The translations under genes and the position numbers were made by a program. 64,000 nucleotides of DNA from Prorocentrum cordatum (taxonomy: Eukaryota; Sar; Dinophyceae; Prorocentrales; Prorocentraceae): the NCBI GenBank assembly GCA_963575745.1, contig CAUYUJ010015695.1:248001-312000 (forward strand), read 5' to 3'. The notes under the pieces are model-generated. The model had not been told where the DNA came from. It saw only the letters and a list, made by a program, of their open reading frames with translations, and ran no database searches. Within the stretch, counting starts at the first letter, position 1, and every line of letters begins with the position of its first letter. Shown in pieces: positions 42,601 through 52,027 of this stretch.

Positions 42601-45600
42601 TCATGTCGTGGTCCAGCCGCGCGCTGTATTCGACACCCTGCTGCTGCTCCTGCTCGGGCTGCCCCCCCCCAGCAGCACCGGCAGCCGCGCCCTCCCCGAC
42701 AACGCCGTCGACGACACGGGCGTGCAGCGTTGCGCGCGCCTCGTCCAGCGCATCCATGACACCGCCGCCCCCCTCGCCGTCCACTTCTCCCGCGGCCGGC
42801 TGGTCCACCTCGATGTGGTCTGCGCGCGGGTCGGTCCAGAAGTCGTCCTTTTTCTGATGAACGGCGGAGCTTGCCTGGAACGCCAGCGCCACGATCCCCT
42901 TGCAATACAGAGTCCAGGTGTCATGGGAGCAATAGCACTCGTGGCCATACTGCATCTGGAACATCATCTCGGGCAGCTTCTTCAGGAGCGCCCGGTGCGA
43001 GCTGGTCGTGAGCTTGATGACAGTTCGCCTGGCAGAGTCGAGCACTCCGCCCCAGCCGCTGCGACGAGCGGCAGCAGCGGCCCGGGCCCCGTCGACGTCC
43101 TCCTCGCCCTCCGCCTCCGCCGCCTCATCCGCCTCCCGCTCCGCCTTCTGCTGGAGTCGGAGCCACTCCAACCCGGTGCTCTGCGCGTGCAGCACTCCGA
43201 GGTCTCCCGCGATCGGCCCCGCCTTGGTCGTGTAGTCCGTCTGGTAGTGCGCCATATTGATGGCGTCCATGAACACGGCCTCCAGCGAGTGCAACACGTG
43301 CTCCCGCAGGCTGCCGGGCGGACCGCTGCCGCTCGCGCCAGCAGCTGCGGCGGCGGCGGGCGACGCGGGCGCGCTCGATGCAGGGCTGCCAGACGCCGCC
43401 GCGCGCGACGCGGCGCGGCCTGGCGCCCGCGACCTCGGCTCTGTCTCGACGGCTGATTCTGGCAGCTCGCGCTCCGCGCGCCGGTCGCTGTAGTAGCCCA
43501 GGCCCTGCTCCCCCTTCTTGAACACGAACCCGGGCCGGCTGCCGTCGTAACACGAAGCCGCGCTGAACCCAGCGATGTCCTCGAATTCCGGCGTCGGCGG
43601 AGGCGGCGGATCCAAGCCATACGCATCGGCCAAATCCCACGGCTCGTCATCCTCTTCTCTGAAGCCCCAGATATCCCCCGCGTTCGGATCGTCCATCGTG
43701 GTCGGCGCCCCGCCGAGCAAACCTCCTCCCCTGGGCAGGCCGAGGCGGCGCCCCACGGGCACGCGCCCGCCCCCCGCCGCAGCCGCGCGCGCCGCCCCCT
43801 CGGCCGCCCCGCCCCCGCCCTGCGCTGCGGCCGACGCCCCGGAACCCGTGGAACCTCCGCTCTGCCCAGTGCCCTCGTCGCAACCGGTGCCGCCAGTCCC
43901 GGCGCCAGCCAGCGCGTCCGATGCCTCGCCGACAGGCTCGGCGAACGCACCGGGCTCCGGAGGCGGCGGCACAACAGGGTCGCTGGCGGGCGCGCGCCCG
44001 ACGCTGTCGTCGCCCGGCAGGTCGAGCACCACGCGGTCCAGGCACTGGACGTCCAGGTTGCTCCGCAGACACACCTGGCCCACAGGGTTCGTGCTCCCGT
44101 GGTACGGGTGGTACCGCACCACGTCGACGCGACCAGCTCTGCCGTACCGGTTGCAGCGGTGCGGCCACGGGCCGTAGCCTTCAGCCGGAACGTCGTCCAG
44201 ATCCAGGCGCTCGCCAGGAGGGTTCCACTCCCCCTCCTCCAACGGACCGCACGCGTACTGAACCTTCGCATCTTCCGGAAGCACCAAATCCTTCCCCTTG
44301 CGCAGGCGCCGCCAGACGAAGGCGGCGGCAGGACGCTTCCTGGACGGGTGGCTGTAGACCGCAGTCTCGTACTCGTGGTAGAAGCCGAGCCGGCACACCT
44401 TGCAGTGCTGAGGCACATCGTCGTTCGTCTTGTGCTTCCAGCACGTGGGACCGCACCTGTGCAGGTGGCCACGGATGATACACTTGCGCGCGTCCCGCGC
44501 GAAGCAGCGCGCCCAGGTCCGCGCCTCATCCCCCGGGCACTCAGCAAAGTGCATGGCCGCGGCGCCGTCCGCGCGCACCACGCGGTACGCAGGCTTGCGG
44601 CGGTACTGCGGCTGCAGCGTCACGTGCGCACCCGTGAGAGGCTCTCCAAATACCGCCGGGTACTGTGCCCGCTGCTCATGGGGATCGGGCTCTGGATCTG
44701 CCAGCGGCGCGAACGGGCGCTGCCGGAGCGGACCCTCTATTGCGGGCTGCTGCTCCAGCATCGCCCGCTCCTCCACGAGATCGACGTTCATCATGGCCGC
44801 AACCTGATTCCGCAGCTCTTCTGTGGACAGTTGGTTGTCAGCACGGACGGAGCGGCGGCCCTCTTCGTACGCCCTCTTGCACAACTTCCCGAGCTGACGA
44901 CGCGAGGCGCCAGCGATGGTATCGTACTTCAATTGGAGGTCGCTCTCCTCTCGCTTCCCGTCCGCGAACGCGAGACGTCGATCCCGCGGGCCGAGCGGAA
45001 GCGGCGGCAGACGGTCCGGCCCGTCCAAGCCCAGCTGCCGGCCCACCTCCTCCGCCGCGTCGAACTGCACGCTGCCGACCCTGGCGAGCACGGCCTCCCT
45101 CCACCTCCTCAGACGCTCCTCGAGGCCTTCGACGTCCCCCGCGCGCAGCTTCGCGAGGAACGCGCCGGTCATCGGGTGCAGGCGCCACAGGTGGATGTGC
45201 GGATGGATGCCGCCGCGCCCCTGCGACTCCACGGGTCCGAAGAACGCGCGGACGAGCCCGAACGCTCCACACGCCCCCGTGGCGGCCACGCCGTCGGAGA
45301 CGCCCGTGGCCCCGCGCTGCCGCGTGACGCCGACGACATGCTCCAGGAACAGTTCCAGCATGAGGTTCGTGACCATGGCCTGCGACACCGGGTCAGCGGC
45401 CACCCGCCGCAGCATGTCCCGCGTTGAGGGCATCACAGGAGCAGTCTCCTCCAGCAGCCGCCATCGCTGTACGGAGGCGCCCTCGTACATCAGGGACACC
45501 ATCAGGTTCCGAGTGTCCGCGATGTTCGGCGTCGTGAACACCAGGGGAGGCCCGAAGAGCCGGGTGTAGCTGGTACTGATGTGCCGCAGCGTGGTCCGGT

Positions 45601-48600
45601 GCGCGTCGGACCCGACGACATCACGGTTGCTGAGCAGCATGCTGCGCAGCGCGCTCTTGACGTTCCGGGGCAAGCCCTCGAGGCCCAGGGCCTCCTTGAT
45701 GCCCGCCCCCCTGCCGAGCACGGCCACGACCTGCGCCAGATCCTCCGGCGTCAGTGCGGCGAGGTCCGCGATGCTTTCCCCCAGACGCTGCTTGCGCACG
45801 AATAACCTAGCCGACTGAATGATAGCCTTTCTGCGCCAGAGGCAATACTGGGCCGTGAGCAGGTCCGCGTGGCGACGCCAGCGCGGCACGGGCGACTCAG
45901 ACGCGGCGGGCGCCCGCGCAGCGTCGGGCGCGGGCGCCCGCGCAGCGTCGGGCGCCGAGACGTCGTCGGGGACCTCGTACTCGAGCTCCTCGCGAGCCAT
46001 GAGGCACCTGCACCACTCGTCGTACGTCAACTTCGCCTCCCTGTCGAGTCCGAAGACGCCGTCGCCGTAGGGAAACGCGACGGGGTCGAAAGCACTCCAG
46101 AAACCGGGGGAGAACATGCTGACAGGCTCGGTTCCAGTGGGCACGACGACCCGCACCGCGCGCCTCGCCCCCCCGCCCTCAGCGCCCCCGGCCGGCGCGC
46201 CGCCGCCGCCGCCGCCGCCACCGGCCGCGCGCTTCCCGGCGACTCCCGGAGGAGGCCGCGTGGCCTGAATCTTCTGCTCCGTCTGCTCCAGCTTCTTCGT
46301 GAGCGCCTCCTTGTTGCAGTTGGTGAGCGCCTTCGCAGCCTTGTGGGCCTCTTTCGCGGCTTCCGCCAAGCGCAGGTCGGAATCTCGGTCCTGGAAATTC
46401 TCCATGTCGTCGAACTGCCGCGTCAGTGCCTCCACACGCCGCTTCTCGCGCGCAATCACCTCCGCCTTCTGGAGGCTGAGGTGCACGGTCTGCCACTGCT
46501 TGTCCAGATCGGCCAGCATGTCGGCGTCCGCGACGGCGGCGCAGTACTCGCCCTCCTCGACACCCTCGCCGCCCTCTCCCTCACCAGCCTCGCCCTCGTC
46601 GCCCTCTGAATCCTCCCCGCCAGCGCCAGCCGCGTCCTCACCGGTGGGATCCCCGCACCCGCCCCCTGCCTCGCCCCCGCCGTCAGCCGCCGCGTTCGCT
46701 TCGCCCTCCGCGCTCGCTGCGCCTGCACTCGTCCGCTTCGGCGGGGCCGAGCCCGCGCCGGGCTGCACGGCGTCGGCCGGGCCCTCCTGGCGAGCGTCGC
46801 CGCCCTTACCCCCCACGGCCACGCACGCCGCGAGACAGCGAGGCAGGCCCAGGAGCGAGGAGCCGTCGCCATCGCCGTCGCCCTCGGGGTCCGCAAAGTT
46901 TTGCGCGGCCTCTTCGTCCCACCGCACCGCGGCGTACTGCTCGTTCGTGTCGCGGAGGTACTCGTAAGCGCGCTTGAAATCGGCGAGGGGCACGCCGAGC
47001 TCCTCCAATAGCGCCTTCTGCAGGGTGGCGGGGTCGGACCCCGCGAAGACAATCTGCACGAACTCGACGAGGTCGCTCTCCCGCGGCGGCAGCGACAGCA
47101 CCTGCCGGCCGCCGTCCGCCTGCGGGAACGCCACGAAGTTCCCCACGTACGCCTTGATCTTCTGGTCGATCGGAGCCCACTCACCAGAGTCGGCCTTGCA
47201 GTTGAACCGCCGCACGATGCCCCGCGCGATGGGCAGCAGAAGCTTCGCGCCCAGCGTGAGATTCCGCAGCGGCGGTGGCAGCCGACCGATCCAGAGATCG
47301 TTGGCCAGCGCGCAGGGCGGCATCGTGGGCAACCTCTTGGAGAGCGCGCCGTGACACCCTGCGCAGATGGGCACCTTCTGCTTCGCGTCGGCCACGAGCA
47401 CCCCGTCTGACTGGCGCCTGTCAATCTTGAAGCACTTCTTGTGCAAGAGCCACAGCTTCCCGTCTGGGCCAGGGTCGCGCACTGCGGACGCCTCCAGCTC
47501 CTCGAGGGGGATGCCGCCCGGGCGCTCGACGCCGTTGGGGCCCTCGCGCACGAAGCGCCACCGAGCGTGGTACCGTGCCGGGTCCAGCAGCGCGTGGGCG
47601 CGCTGCCGCTGCGTCAGGCGCATGGCCTGCGCCTGCGCGCCCGCGGCCTCGGATGCCTCTCCCCTCGCCGCCTCGAGCTCGGCGCGCGCGGGCGGCTTCG
47701 GCACCTGGTCGCAGAGCAGCGAACGCTCCCCGGCGCCGTCCGGCTGCTGCCAGAAGTGCACGCGCTGCAGCTCGTCCGCCCAGTGGAGACGAGCGCAGAC
47801 GCAGCACGCGACCCTCGAGCGCACGGCGCGGCGACTCTGCCCGGGCTCGGGCCCCTCGACGTCCGACGCCGCCGGCGCAGCGCCCAGCGCGTCCAAGTCC
47901 ACGGGCGGCATGTCCACGCCCGCGGGCGGCACGGCCCCGTCCGCGCCTGGCGGCTTCCACCAGGCGCGCGGCGCGTCCGGCGCGGCAGCGGCGGCGGCGG
48001 CCTCCCCCGAATCGGCGGGCGCTGCGCAGGCCGGCCAGTCGTGAGACCCCGTGACGAGGTGCTCAGAGAAGGCCTCCACGCACTGCCGCCACTCCTGGGG
48101 CCTCACGGGCCGCACGTCGTCGTCCTGCTGGGGCCACTGCTCGGCCAGGTAGAACAAGCGCTTCCTATACTCCGGCCACCCGTGGTGCTTTTCGTGCACG
48201 TGCGTCATGAAGCCGGCATGCGTGGCGAAGTTCTTGTCGCAGAGGCGGCACGGGAACGGCGGGAGAGCCTCCGGGGCCTCTTTAAATGCCCGCAGAGGAC
48301 GGCGCTCGCCACACGGGAGGGCCACATACTCGGGCTGGAGCCTGGGCACGCGCGCCTTGCGAGCGGCAGCGATGGCCGGGGTCGGCGCGGGCGGGGCGCC
48401 GCCGGCATCCGTCTCGCGCTTCCGCGCCTCCTTCACGGCCAAGCCATACCGTTCCGGGCACTCGCGCGTCAGGGAACTGTGGCGCTGGTCCGGGTCCCAC
48501 TCCCCAAAAGGTCGCTGCTCGGGTCTGCCGTGGCTCCCACAGAACTGCCCTTCGCCTTTGCAAGAATGCCGGCACTGCCCGAGCACGTGCACGCCCCGGT

Positions 48601-51600
48601 GCGGGTGCCAGACGCGCGCGACGCACCTGCCAGCGACGCACGGCGCGGGGTCCAGGAGCCAGGCCGGCAAGGTGCCCTCCTCGCTCACGTGGGGGTCATC
48701 CAGAGCCACGTTCACCTCCACGTCCCCTGCCTTCACTGTCTTCCCTCTGAGACGCTCCTCCTCTTCCTTCCGCAGCCGCTCCTGCTGCAACCGCTCCTGG
48801 TCCCTTCTCGCCGCCCCGCGAGTCCGCGGCCCTGGGCCCTCGGGGGCTTGCCTCTTGGGTCCGCCGCCGAGCAGCCGACCCGCGCCCCCGCCCGCGCCCC
48901 CGTCGCCGTCGCCGCCCGCGCCACCGTCGCCCGGCCCCTGCGCACCAGAGCCCGACCCCGACGCTGGTCCACCGTTCGCACCGCTGCCCGAAGAGGACCC
49001 GCCGCCGCCGCCGCCGCCGCCCCCGGAAGAGTCGTCGCCGCCGCCCCCTCCTCCCACCACCTCATCCCCGCACCCCGCCAGCCGCAGCCATTGGCTGCAT
49101 GTCCGGTCCAACCAGATGCGCACGAATTCCTGCGAATACTTCGTCGCCACCCTTGCAACACCCCGCGCGAGCTTCGCTTCCTTGAAATCGGGCTCCCCGC
49201 GCCGATCGGCGAACGCGTCCGGCCAGACACCGCCGTGACGGGCACGGAAATCGTCGAGGGCAATCAGAACGTCCTTATCATTCTTTGCGGCCGCGTCGTC
49301 CTTCTCCACCGCGGCGAGCAACGCGGGATCCCTCTCGAGCGCAGCGAGCAGGCGCTGCTGGTCCAGGTCCCAGTGCCCCGCGGCGAGGTTCCACGTCAAG
49401 CCCACGCCCGCCCGCTCCCGGCGCACGAAAGCCGCCACCTGCCGCGCCGCCTGAGGCTTCAGCTTGAGGAGCTGCTGCCAGACGGGCCACTCGGGGATCG
49501 CCTGCGGCTTCAGGTCCGCCAAGTACACGGGCGGCTTCAGGTCGCCACTCGGGGACCGCCGCGCGCCCTCGGCGGCCTCCACCCTGTACATTATGTCGCG
49601 GTCGCCCTCGAGCTGCTGCAAGCGCGCGGCCAGGGCGTCGCCCATGCGAGCGACGCCGCCGCGCGCGCGGCACCAGGCCCGCAACAGCCAGAGCTCCGCG
49701 GGCACGTCGCCCGGCTCGCCCGTGTAGTAGCCGCGCCGCCCCTGGGGGAACGTGTCGGCGGCGAAACCCGACTCCACGGCCTCGGAGAAGAACGCACGGC
49801 CAGGGCCGGCCCACGCTTTCGGGATACCGAAGACGCGCGGCCAGGGCGCCAGCCTGCTCCCGTCGGGCCCCGCGCGCTGGTACCACGGCTCCAGAGCGTG
49901 TCGCTGGTCCAGCTGCACGCTCGCTTCGCAGTTGTCCTGGTGGAAGCACTCGTCCTCCAGCAGCAGACCACGGAACTCAGCGAATCCGTTCTCCCCCCCC
50001 GCCGCGCACCGGGCCGCCTGCGCGCGCTTCCTGGCGCGGGCGCGCTCCGCCTCCACCGCCTCGCGCTTCATCACCGCCTGGCTAGGCAGCTTCTTCGGCG
50101 CGAAATGCAACCTCTTACACCAACCATCGACCTCTCCGTCGGTCAGCTCCCGCGCGCTCTCGAAATCCTGCTGGCACTTGTAGCAGAGGAAATCAGAGGG
50201 CAGGCGCAAGAGCACGCTGCCGTGCACCGGGGCGCCAGGAGCGCCGTCCAGCCGCGCCTGCTCTGCGTACCGCGCCTGGCGCGTCGCCTCGCGCACCTCC
50301 CCCGGCCTCCAGACCTCGCCCTCGGCGGCGTCCAGCGACGGCAGCAGCGGCGCGCGGACCGGCCCCGGCTTGCCGTCGTCGCGGAGCGACGCGCGCCAGC
50401 GCAGCGGCTCGCGACGGCAGCAGACCCAGACCTCGCGCTCCACGCCCTCCTGTTCGAGCCGTTGGAGCAGGCGCTGCCACTGCTCCCAGGGCTCCCGCAC
50501 GTCCGAATTGGGCACGGGCGTGCGGCGCAGCAGCTCGGGGTCGGCCCTGCGCAGGCGCCGGATCGCCTGCGACCGCGCCACGTTGTCCTGCGCCGTGGCC
50601 GCGTCGAGCCCCAGGGCGACGTCCCGCAGCCGCTCCAGCTCCGCCACCTGCCGCTGCAGCTCCGCGTCCGGGGCCTCCCCCGCGAAGAACCTGGGCGCGA
50701 CGGGCACATACGACAGCATGCAGGTCGCCAGCACGTACCGCACGAAATCCTCGTGCTCCTCGTCGATGCCCGTGGGGAGCTCCTCCTCGTCCGCCATGCC
50801 CCGCGGCTCCTCCTCCGCGTCCGCCATCTCTGCGTCCCCCTCCTCCTGCTCCCTCCGCTCCTCGTCGCCCTGCTCCTGCTCCTGCTCCCCCTGCTCCTGC
50901 TCCTCCTCTTCCTGCTCCTCTTCCTCCTGCTCCTCTTCTTCCTCCTCCTCCTCATCCTCCTCCCCGAGCGCCTCGCGGCGCGGCTCTTCGGCCGCCGGGG
51001 CGGCCAAGGCTTCGCGGACCCGCCTGTCTTTGGCCAGGGCAACGAAGACGTCGAGCCCGAGCGCGGCGCCCTGCAGCGCGTCCACGTGCTCCAGCAGGGC
51101 GGCCACGAGCGCGGTCTTCACCCGCCGAGCCAGCGCCCTGTCTGCCCTCTGGAACCTAGCGAACATATCCGGCGTGACCTCCGCGCGCCGCTCCTCCGCG
51201 AGGCAGTCGGCCGGGTCCTCCTCTTCCTGCTCCTCCTCCTCCTCGCCGAATGCCTCCTCCTCCTCCTCGGCCGCGCGCCGCAGCAGCTCCAGCCGCTGCG
51301 CCTCGAGCGCCCGCGCCTCCGCCCCCCTGCTCTCGGCATCGCGCCGCGCGGCGGCCGCCTGCGCGTACTTCTGCCGCAGCGCGTCGAAGGTCGCGGGCGC
51401 GTTGAAGGACGCCGCGCGGCCCTTCCGCTCGTGGTTCGCGATGAAGTTCGCCAGCCTGCGCTCCTCGTCATCCTCCGCCTTCTCCACCGGCATCCTCTGG
51501 TTCTTCTCGCACCACGCCTCCAGCGCCTGGACCTGGATGAGATCCGCGTCCAGCGCCGCCTCCAACTGCGCTCGCCAGTGCTCGTCCAGGCCCTGGCGGC

Positions 51601-52027
51601 CGTGCGCGCGCACGTTGCCGATCCACATCGCGAGCAGACGCTCCCGCGCATCGTCGTCATGACCGCCGCTCCTGGGCGCGCGCCCGTGTGTCTCCACGAA
51701 AAGCTTTACCTCGAGCACACGCTGCTGCGCCGTCCGCCGCTGCCACATGCCCCTGTTCACCAAACGATCGAACCTCTCCTGGTTGTCATCATCCAGCTTG
51801 TTCTGGCCAGTGGTGACATGTGGATCCACTTCGCGAGCTTCTTCTCCTCCTCGTCCTCTGCCCCCCGCTTCGGCAGCTCGTCGAGCACCTCCACGTGCTC
51901 CTCGATGCGGTCCAGCATCGCGCGGGCGCGCGCGCGCCTCTCCTCCCGCCGGTCCACGAGCCCGTCGAACCGCGCGCGCCGCTCGGGCGTCAACGGGAAA
52001 TGCCCCGTGCTCACGTTGTGCACCCAT
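39440..52027 (-). CDS. Giant Helitron-like Rep-PIF1 helicase polyprotein (ORF2)
   Basis: An open frame of 4195 codons; residues about 69-4097 are in the homologous frame, and both ends run on past frameshifts. In order: helicase-associated-like repeats (69-240); Glu-rich tracts (250-275, 352-404); CYKC (about 612); a Cys-rich CxARxW module (1126-1167); a C2H2 finger CRLCDKNF..HVHEKHH (1260-1282); a DUF6570-like block with CAGCHGALSKRLP, RRFNC and FVAFPQ (1548-1660). The Helitron Rep N-terminal domain (about 2136-2281) ends in HPHIHLW, the HUH motif. A Cys/His block follows (2515-2556), then YQTDYTTK with Tyr 2928 and Tyr 2932 spaced as YxxxY, the expected two catalytic tyrosines. The PIF1 helicase (about 3540-4075) has GEGGTGKTEV (3588), VIVEEVSMV (3667), FLGDFYQLGPV (3719), TVQTAQGLGMD and LSRVRVAHRVLVY. 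Predicted function: nicking, strand transfer and unwinding in rolling-circle transposition. Confidence 0.9.
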   Translation of the reverse strand: MGAQREHGAFPVDARAARAVRRARGPAGGEARARPRDAGPHRGARGGARRAAEAGGRGRGGEEAREVDPHVTTGQNKLDDDNQERFDRLVNRGMWQRRTAQQRVLEVKLFVETHGRAPRSGGHDDDARERLLAMWIGNVRAHGRQGLDEHWRAQLEAALDADLIQVQALEAWCEKNQRMPVEKAEDDEERRLANFIANHERKGRAASFNAPATFDALRQKYAQAAAARRDAESRGAEARALEAQRLELLRRAAEEEEEAFGEEEEEQEEEDPADCLAEERRAEVTPDMFARFQRADRALARRVKTALVAALLEHVDALQGAALGLDVFVALAKDRRVREALAAPAAEEPRREALGEEDEEEEEEEEQEEEEQEEEEQEQGEQEQEQGDEERREQEEGDAEMADAEEEPRGMADEEELPTGIDEEHEDFVRYVLATCMLSYVPVAPRFFAGEAPDAELQRQVAELERLRDVALGLDAATAQDNVARSQAIRRLRRADPELLRRTPVPNSDVREPWEQWQRLLQRLEQEGVEREVWVCCRREPLRWRASLRDDGKPGPVRAPLLPSLDAAEGEVWRPGEVREATRQARYAEQARLDGAPGAPVHGSVLLRLPSDFLCYKCQQDFESARELTDGEVDGWCKRLHFAPKKLPSQAVMKREAVEAERARARKRAQAARCAAGGENGFAEFRGLLLEDECFHQDNCEASVQLDQRHALEPWYQRAGPDGSRLAPWPRVFGIPKAWAGPGRAFFSEAVESGFAADTFPQGRRGYYTGEPGDVPAELWLLRAWCRARGGVARMGDALAARLQQLEGDRDIMYRVEAAEGARRSPSGDLKPPVYLADLKPQAIPEWPVWQQLLKLKPQAARQVAAFVRRERAGVGLTWNLAAGHWDLDQQRLLAALERDPALLAAVEKDDAAAKNDKDVLIALDDFRARHGGVWPDAFADRRGEPDFKEAKLARGVARVATKYSQEFVRIWLDRTCSQWLRLAGCGDEVVGGGGGGDDSSGGGGGGGGGSSSGSGANGGPASGSGSGAQGPGDGGAGGDGDGGAGGGAGRLLGGGPKRQAPEGPGPRTRGAARRDQERLQQERLRKEEEERLRGKTVKAGDVEVNVALDDPHVSEEGTLPAWLLDPAPCVAGRCVARVWHPHRGVHVLGQCRHSCKGEGQFCGSHGRPEQRPFGEWDPDQRHSSLTRECPERYGLAVKEARKRETDAGGAPPAPTPAIAAARKARVPRLQPEYVALPCGERRPLRAFKEAPEALPPFPCRLCDKNFATHAGFMTHVHEKHHGWPEYRKRLFYLAEQWPQQDDDVRPVRPQEWRQCVEAFSEHLVTGSHDWPACAAPADSGEAAAAAAAPDAPRAWWKPPGADGAVPPAGVDMPPVDLDALGAAPAASDVEGPEPGQSRRAVRSRVACCVCARLHWADELQRVHFWQQPDGAGERSLLCDQVPKPPARAELEAARGEASEAAGAQAQAMRLTQRQRAHALLDPARYHARWRFVREGPNGVERPGGIPLEELEASAVRDPGPDGKLWLLHKKCFKIDRRQSDGVLVADAKQKVPICAGCHGALSKRLPTMPPCALANDLWIGRLPPPLRNLTLGAKLLLPIARGIVRRFNCKADSGEWAPIDQKIKAYVGNFVAFPQADGGRQVLSLPPRESDLVEFVQIVFAGSDPATLQKALLEELGVPLADFKRAYEYLRDTNEQYAAVRWDEEAAQNFADPEGDGDGDGSSLLGLPRCLAACVAVGGKGGDARQEGPADAVQPGAGSAPPKRTSAGAASAEGEANAAADGGGEAGGGCGDPTGEDAAGAGGEDSEGDEGEAGEGEGGEGVEEGEYCAAVADADMLADLDKQWQTVHLSLQKAEVIAREKRRVEALTRQFDDMENFQDRDSDLRLAEAAKEAHKAAKALTNCNKEALTKKLEQTEQKIQATRPPPGVAGKRAAGGGGGGGGAPAGGAEGGGARRAVRVVVPTGTEPVSMFSPGFWSAFDPVAFPYGDGVFGLDREAKLTYDEWCRCLMAREELEYEVPDDVSAPDAARAPAPDAARAPAASESPVPRWRRHADLLTAQYCLWRRKAIIQSARLFVRKQRLGESIADLAALTPEDLAQVVAVLGRGAGIKEALGLEGLPRNVKSALRSMLLSNRDVVGSDAHRTTLRHISTSYTRLFGPPLVFTTPNIADTRNLMVSLMYEGASVQRWRLLEETAPVMPSTRDMLRRVAADPVSQAMVTNLMLELFLEHVVGVTRQRGATGVSDGVAATGACGAFGLVRAFFGPVESQGRGGIHPHIHLWRLHPMTGAFLAKLRAGDVEGLEERLRRWREAVLARVGSVQFDAAEEVGRQLGLDGPDRLPPLPLGPRDRRLAFADGKREESDLQLKYDTIAGASRRQLGKLCKRAYEEGRRSVRADNQLSTEELRNQVAAMMNVDLVEERAMLEQQPAIEGPLRQRPFAPLADPEPDPHEQRAQYPAVFGEPLTGAHVTLQPQYRRKPAYRVVRADGAAAMHFAECPGDEARTWARCFARDARKCIIRGHLHRCGPTCWKHKTNDDVPQHCKVCRLGFYHEYETAVYSHPSRKRPAAAFVWRRLRKGKDLVLPEDAKVQYACGPLEEGEWNPPGERLDLDDVPAEGYGPWPHRCNRYGRAGRVDVVRYHPYHGSTNPVGQVCLRSNLDVQCLDRVVLDLPGDDSVGRAPASDPVVPPPPEPGAFAEPVGEASDALAGAGTGGTGCDEGTGQSGGSTGSGASAAAQGGGGAAEGAARAAAAGGGRVPVGRRLGLPRGGGLLGGAPTTMDDPNAGDIWGFREEDDEPWDLADAYGLDPPPPPTPEFEDIAGFSAASCYDGSRPGFVFKKGEQGLGYYSDRRAERELPESAVETEPRSRAPGRAASRAAASGSPASSAPASPAAAAAAGASGSGPPGSLREHVLHSLEAVFMDAINMAHYQTDYTTKAGPIAGDLGVLHAQSTGLEWLRLQQKAEREADEAAEAEGEEDVDGARAAAAARRSGWGGVLDSARRTVIKLTTSSHRALLKKLPEMMFQMQYGHECYCSHDTWTLYCKGIVALAFQASSAVHQKKDDFWTDPRADHIEVDQPAAGEVDGEGGGGVMDALDEARATLHARVVDGVVGEGAAAGAAGGGQPEQEQQQGVEYSARLDHDMKMDWLHRGDREPLKSMGMYHYAMYVYTAQANPLHFDPQDFETYAFADTHPAAASRVQKLRVGAPFRVPKFFGFTMPSKEKEAEVNALFKSVIFRPLQPAEKGAAAWAPYRAGVDASGKHRPAWEEWWAKQVALSRQYEECERRAGKWFTIEDIDLNRGPDERPGYFAQRPSAAEFMARWTVQVATNLDVEAEAKGRPRTKIRPEAKDFEQPAELEAVGNRPAGEADEEEGAGAGGGALDGFAQEVDEGEADEAWAAHRQMPAHAVPDSQVPAVAQLELIRGSSQSLVYKNIFLDGYAKDHKPPPAAASTGRQTGFVGLELDDSQFEEGKAQQKEAFRYRKKGSEGLPGDGDGRGGLAGSAPAVLVPGRPPPPAVAGDAKRPRRARDIAERLFNEWATRADNPVTFNKEQKAVVALVVGQVEAIVAYEEDLRSGKSPKPVEQMALLLHGEGGTGKTEVVKLLRRLLNEVFGAGSEIAVASSNSAARVIGGETIHSGFGLSGQQAMTIARLSGQKVDDIVDRMNDLKAVIVEEVSMVPPQLLGAASFRMCKARKAKYNCDVNLYMARGHMFGKVPIVMFLGDFYQLGPVSGKGRRSSLLQRESPEAPIHVRNGQSMFLDGVTHAMFLYETHRFKDLLVTPHAPCPFMPGFLKTMRQGKKFTAEQKRVVQGWVVRPGKNDRRLQDPHVKDGFEMGIAWEAVHRQMQYRAVREARDKGQMLLYVQAVDLPPKPFCEEHYKAMLQVPNVNNTGHLIGMCPLYIGMRVRLNVKLSAKHQIVQDAVGVVKDVRFHPQEFETPDADWREKKLHDAHRLGYYRCKRLPRGVLVEFDGLKKDFGFGQGVVQIAPHRASWEWNHHYDDDGERKLRKVKVTRYQIPLLPEKVRTVQTAQGLGMDAATMVLQKPMNMGADDWWLHLYVMLSRVRVAHRVLVYNLPPWDILQRGPPQYVREGVQRFEKKMGRVSKSRSNGRRITAGTWGMGPPHGAPRSRARRPRRRRCRRRRRWARLVTRGARRASVRGRATTTTTTDQLLRTGRRPLRRLCIRLCPRTRCARARL

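Noticed and set aside
51815-51830. Programmed ribosomal frameshift in ORF2
   Set aside because: No slippery heptamer or obvious downstream structure at the frame change. A single indel in this copy is simpler, though unit 2 does not cover the site.
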